DNA from: PGYR01 sp041675005
GTDB taxonomy: Bacteria; Bacteroidota; Ignavibacteria; Kapaibacteriales; UBA2268
Length of the DNA stretch: 64,000 bases
NCBI GenBank assembly: GCA_041675005.1
Contig: JBAYUQ010000001.1
Location: 1 to 64,000 of the forward strand
Direction of reading: 5' to 3'
The notes beneath the pieces were generated by a model. The model had not been told where the DNA came from. It did no database searches and worked only from the letters and a program-made list of their open reading frames with translations. The position numbers and the translations under genes were made by a program. The first letter of the stretch is position 1. Each line of letters opens with the position of its first letter. Shown here piece after piece: positions 60,426 through 64,000 of this stretch.

Positions 60426-63400
60426 ATGAATCTTATAACGAAATCACTTCTAACAGTAGTTACTTTAATAATTATCAGTTTTAACGCTTCGGCTAAAACT
60501 GAGATTATAAGTTCTACTGCTAATTCATTGACTATAGTCTATACTCCTGAACTAATATCATCTAATACTATTACTATTGGCGGTATCGAATATACTCAAC
60601 CTGTTTTCGAAGATGCAGGTAACATATTGGAACAATCTGGTTACCCTCAACTTTTAGCTACAAAAAAATCTATAGCAGTACCTTCACCAACTGGATATAA
60701 AATACAAAATATTGAAGTTGGGCCAATCAAATCAATTAGTGGAACTATTGCTCCTGTTCATATATTAGGAAGAGAAAACGACACACAAGTAGATAGAAGA
60801 GCTTATATGAATAGGTCTATTGATGAGTGGGCTAATATGGAATATAATGGCATTAGTAGAGATAAATATACTGCTACACTGAATATTATTAATGCTAAAT
60901 ATAATCCCTTTTCTAATTCTATCGAAATACCTGAATATGTGAAAGTTACTATTCTATTCGATAGTAAAGTAAGTACAACTAAAAGTAAACAAGACAAAAA
61001 CCTACTTAGCAATAGATTTTTAAATGCAAATGTTGCAAAGAATTGGACTGTATCCGATGAGCAATTATTCTTTAGAAACGATATAGAAAAACAAACTAAA
61101 GCAAATAAAATCCAATCTGATGAAGAGCTTAGCTCTGGCAGTTGGTTCAAAATTAGAATTTCAGAAACGGGTGTGTATGAGCTAACAGCAGAATACCTGA
61201 AAGACTTTGGCATCACTATACCTAGTAATAATGTAAATACTATTAAGATATTCGGTAATGGTGGCCACGAATTACCTGAGAATGTTGATTTTGCGGCACT
61301 CAACCAAATGAATCAACAGAATATAATAATAAAGAAAAATACTGATGGATCATTCAAGTCAATTGTATTTTTTGCAGGTGGTACGACTGGGTTCGAATAC
61401 ACACAAAAAAAATCTATTTACTCTGGATATAAAGTAATCCACTACCTAAACCATTTCAGTAAGAACAACAATTATCTTCTTACTTGGGGTGGGGTTGATG
61501 GTAAGCGCTCAATACCTGAAGCGGCTCCTAAAGGTGAAATAGAAAATGATTTGAATTTATTCACCCGAAGACAATTTTTTGAAGAAGAACTAGTTAGTGC
61601 ATACCACGGTGGTTCAGGAAAACAATTCTTTGGTAGAACATATTTCTCAGATTCATTTGACCAAGATTTAATAAATCTGGCTGATGAAGGCAATGTAAAT
61701 TATAGATTTGCATTGGCTCACGCTGGGGCAAGTGATTCTAGTGGGCAATTTTCAATCAAAGATAATGGGAAACTAATAGCTGAAAAACTGTATATGCAAT
61801 CCACTAGATCTGAAGCATACAGGAACTTTTTCGAATTTAGTACTCCAGTTAATGAAGTACCTAGTAAGAATAAAGTAAGTTTAAAATTAGAATATACAAA
61901 CACAGGGCAACCAAATGCAAACGGTATTTTTGATTATCTAGAAATGCACTATCCTAGCAAAACGATTGCAAATAATGGTGAAGTGTATATTTTCACTGAT
62001 CCGCTACTCTCTGGTCTAACTAAATATAATTTCACAGGATTTAATGGTGATGTATATGCTTTTGATATATCAGATATGGGGAATCCGGTTCAGTTAGAAT
62101 CAAAATCTCAAGGGAAGTTTGATTTAATAACAGAGCTAACAGTGAATCAACCTAAAAGATTTTACCTAAGTTCAAATCTGAAAAAGCCAATTAGCATAGA
62201 AAAAGTAGATATAAAAGGACTAAGAAACACAAAGTTCAACAATGATGTAATAGTAATAACTCATTCGAAACTAAGAGAATCAGCAAAAAAATTCAAAGAG
62301 TATAGAGAATCTAATAGTGACTTATCAGTAGGTATATTTGAACAAAATGACATATACAATGAGTATAATTCAGGTACTATGGATATAACAGCTATTCGTG
62401 ATTTTATAGCTCAAGCTATGATTAATTGGGATGTTAAACCCACTTATATAGTTCTATGGGGTGATGGTCACTACGATTATCGAGAGTTATTGACAACTCA
62501 AACTAATTTCGTTCCTCCACACCTTAGTGAAGATGAATTTAAAGATTTTGACGCTGTTAATACAATCTGTACTGATGATTTCTATGCGAGAGTTGTCGGC
62601 AATGACAAATCTTTGGATTTGGCAGTTGGCAGATTGACTATTAACTCAGAACAGGAAGGTAATATAATAGTTGAAAAAATCAAGCATTACGAGCATAACT
62701 CAAGTATAGATAATTGGCGAAATAAGATAACTTTAGTAGCTGATGATGGATTTAGTGGAACCGAGGACACAAAAGGTGATGGTAGTATGTTTGTAGATCA
62801 ATCAGAGGAGTTTTCTACAAATAGAGTTCCTAGTTTTATGGAACAAAGAAAAATATATTCGGTGGAATACGAGTCGCAATATACAGCTGCGGGTATCCGT
62901 AAGCCAACAGCGAACGCAGCAATAATAAAAGCGGTGAATGAAGAGGGGGCATTGCTCTTAAATTGGTACGGTCATGGTAATCCACAAGTATGGTCTCATG
63001 AGGGTATATTGGATAGAGATGTCTCAATTAGACAAATGGTAAATTACGATAAATTGTTTTTCTTAACCGCAGCTACATGTGATTTTGCTAAATATGACAA
63101 TTACGAATCACAATCTGGTGCTGAGTTAATGGTATTGAATGAATACGGTGGTGCAATTGGAGTATTTGGTTCCTCTAGAGTTGTATGGGCATCGCAAAAT
63201 CATTATTTGAATAGAGCACTTTACACCGATTTATTTACACGCAATGATAACGGTGACTATCCTACTTTGGGTGAAGTTATTTATAATTTGAAACAAACTT
63301 TTAATAGTGATAATGACGAAAAGTACTTTCTTCTTGGTGACCCTACTCTTAGACTACTTATACCTCATTACGATGTTGTACTCGAAAGTATTGATGATAA

Positions 63401-64000
63401 AGAGCTTAATGATTCTACTTCTATTTCAGTCAAAGGTCTTCAAACAGTTAAGATAAAAGGGTATATAGCAATACCGATGGGTGAGAAAAATGTTGCTATC
63501 GATTTTAATGGTCAAATAAAGCTGAAAGTTATGGACGGAAATCAGGAAATCGAAATTACTGATAATCGAAATAGATTATATGAATTCGAAAAGCAAGGTG
63601 GGACATTATCTAATGCAAATTTTGCTGTTACAAATGGCCGTTTTGAAGCTGAGTTTATACTACCAAAAGATATTAGCTTCAGCGAGAATATGGGTAAAGT
63701 ATTTAGTTATGCTTATTCTGATGATGACAGATTTGCAACAGGAAGCTATAATAAGTTGAAAATAGATGGTCTCTCAACTACTAGTATATCTGATACAAAA
63801 GGTCCAGAAATAAAGATTATGATAGATTCACGAAGGTTCAATGCTGGAGATATAGTTAGAAGTGAACCGCTTTTGATTGTTGACCTAAGCGACGAATCCG
63901 GTATAAACTCTACTGGTATTGGGGTAGGACACAAAATAGAAGCTTGGATTGATAATAGCGAACAGTCAATAGATTTGACTTCTGAATATGAGACCTCATT
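60426..64000 (+). CDS. porU: Type IX secretion sortase PorU (C25 peptidase), runs off right edge
   Basis: Starts at ATG 60426 with signal peptide (LLTVVTLIIISFNASA) and stays open for 1191 codons to the window end. Residues 25-230 look like a gingipain-type propeptide. SGSWFKIRISETGVYEL near 240 is a PorU hallmark. The C25 peptidase domain has catalytic His850 in NWYGHGNPQVWSHEG and Cys885 in LTAATCDFAKYD, then a C-terminal Ig-like region (FLLGDPTLRLLIPH near 980). PorU removes the C-terminal sorting domain of type IX cargo at the outer membrane and attaches them to lipopolysaccharide. It would therefore process the two sorting-domain proteins in this window. porV is often next and would lie beyond the edge. 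Confidence 0.88.
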   Translation, partial: MNLITKSLLTVVTLIIISFNASAKTEIISSTANSLTIVYTPELISSNTITIGGIEYTQPVFEDAGNILEQSGYPQLLATKKSIAVPSPTGYKIQNIEVGPIKSISGTIAPVHILGRENDTQVDRRAYMNRSIDEWANMEYNGISRDKYTATLNIINAKYNPFSNSIEIPEYVKVTILFDSKVSTTKSKQDKNLLSNRFLNANVAKNWTVSDEQLFFRNDIEKQTKANKIQSDEELSSGSWFKIRISETGVYELTAEYLKDFGITIPSNNVNTIKIFGNGGHELPENVDFAALNQMNQQNIIIKKNTDGSFKSIVFFAGGTTGFEYTQKKSIYSGYKVIHYLNHFSKNNNYLLTWGGVDGKRSIPEAAPKGEIENDLNLFTRRQFFEEELVSAYHGGSGKQFFGRTYFSDSFDQDLINLADEGNVNYRFALAHAGASDSSGQFSIKDNGKLIAEKLYMQSTRSEAYRNFFEFSTPVNEVPSKNKVSLKLEYTNTGQPNANGIFDYLEMHYPSKTIANNGEVYIFTDPLLSGLTKYNFTGFNGDVYAFDISDMGNPVQLESKSQGKFDLITELTVNQPKRFYLSSNLKKPISIEKVDIKGLRNTKFNNDVIVITHSKLRESAKKFKEYRESNSDLSVGIFEQNDIYNEYNSGTMDITAIRDFIAQAMINWDVKPTYIVLWGDGHYDYRELLTTQTNFVPPHLSEDEFKDFDAVNTICTDDFYARVVGNDKSLDLAVGRLTINSEQEGNIIVEKIKHYEHNSSIDNWRNKITLVADDGFSGTEDTKGDGSMFVDQSEEFSTNRVPSFMEQRKIYSVEYESQYTAAGIRKPTANAAIIKAVNEEGALLLNWYGHGNPQVWSHEGILDRDVSIRQMVNYDKLFFLTAATCDFAKYDNYESQSGAELMVLNEYGGAIGVFGSSRVVWASQNHYLNRALYTDLFTRNDNGDYPTLGEVIYNLKQTFNSDNDEKYFLLGDPTLRLLIPHYDVVLESIDDKELNDSTSISVKGLQTVKIKGYIAIPMGEKNVAIDFNGQIKLKVMDGNQEIEITDNRNRLYEFEKQGGTLSNANFAVTNGRFEAEFILPKDISFSENMGKVFSYAYSDDDRFATGSYNKLKIDGLSTTSISDTKGPEIKIMIDSRRFNAGDIVRSEPLLIVDLSDESGINSTGIGVGHKIEAWIDNSEQSIDLTSEYETS

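Overview
This 64 kb window is AT-rich chromosomal DNA from a Gram-negative bacterium of the Bacteroidota/Chlorobiota branch, possibly Ignavibacteria- or Kapabacteria-like. That placement is inference. It rests on two secreted proteins with type IX (Por) C-terminal sorting domains, a PorU-like C25 sortase at the right edge, a PorE-like OmpA protein, GWxTD, DUF4139 and DUF4301 proteins, a DnaG without zinc ligands, many lipoproteins with a short lipobox, and a textbook Bacteroidota promoter (TTTG-N19-TAATTTTG) in front of tRNA-Gly.

Layout. 1-2.7 kb: a FIST sensor and a PAS histidine kinase whose receiver domain is cut short next to the start of an IS1595/ISXO2-like transposase. 2.9-5.2 kb: a flippase-like membrane protein and peptidase T. 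5.3-9.7 kb: tandem DUF4139 paralogues and two related lipoproteins. 9.8-14.8 kb: aldehyde dehydrogenase, DUF1801, a DUF2231-like membrane protein, a small His-containing protein, and a lipoprotein/outer-membrane-protein pair. 14.9-21.5 kb: housekeeping genes on the minus strand (YbbR-like, dnaG, folK, folB, GWxTD protein, ruvX), broken by a 570-base stretch of extragenic repeats and a decayed gene tail. 21.6-29.1 kb: two type IX cargo proteins around an outer membrane protein and glutamate dehydrogenase. 29.2-32.9 kb: yicC, gamma carbonic anhydrase, a PQQ-like propeller lipoprotein and a sulfatase-modifying-factor-type lipoprotein.

33.0-36.6 kb is the most accessory-looking stretch. A five-base microsatellite lies just upstream of an unrecognised 206-aa protein, which is stop-to-start coupled to a 587-aa protein with about 38 cysteines and a phospholipase-A2-like CC-x2-HD motif. 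Two small paralogous outer-membrane proteins follow. I recognise no described system here, and it is my best candidate for something new.

36.6-48.2 kb is mostly minus-strand metabolism: an NlpC/P60 lipoprotein, lipoate ligase, rocD, queD-queF, rdgB, meaB, a single-domain response regulator, an M20 amidohydrolase, dapF and an inositol-monophosphatase-family gene, interrupted by plus-strand DUF4301 and PorE-like genes. 48.3-51.1 kb: a Wza/Wzz-like polysaccharide export pair. 51.1-59.9 kb: recN, ftsK, then comB and kdsA starting divergently on the same CATG, a Ca2+/Na+ exchanger and an S9 peptidase. 60.1-64.0 kb: tRNA-Gly(GCC), its terminator, and porU, which runs off the right edge.

No rRNA, CRISPR array or prophage was seen. 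All family calls come from reading the sequence. No database search was run.
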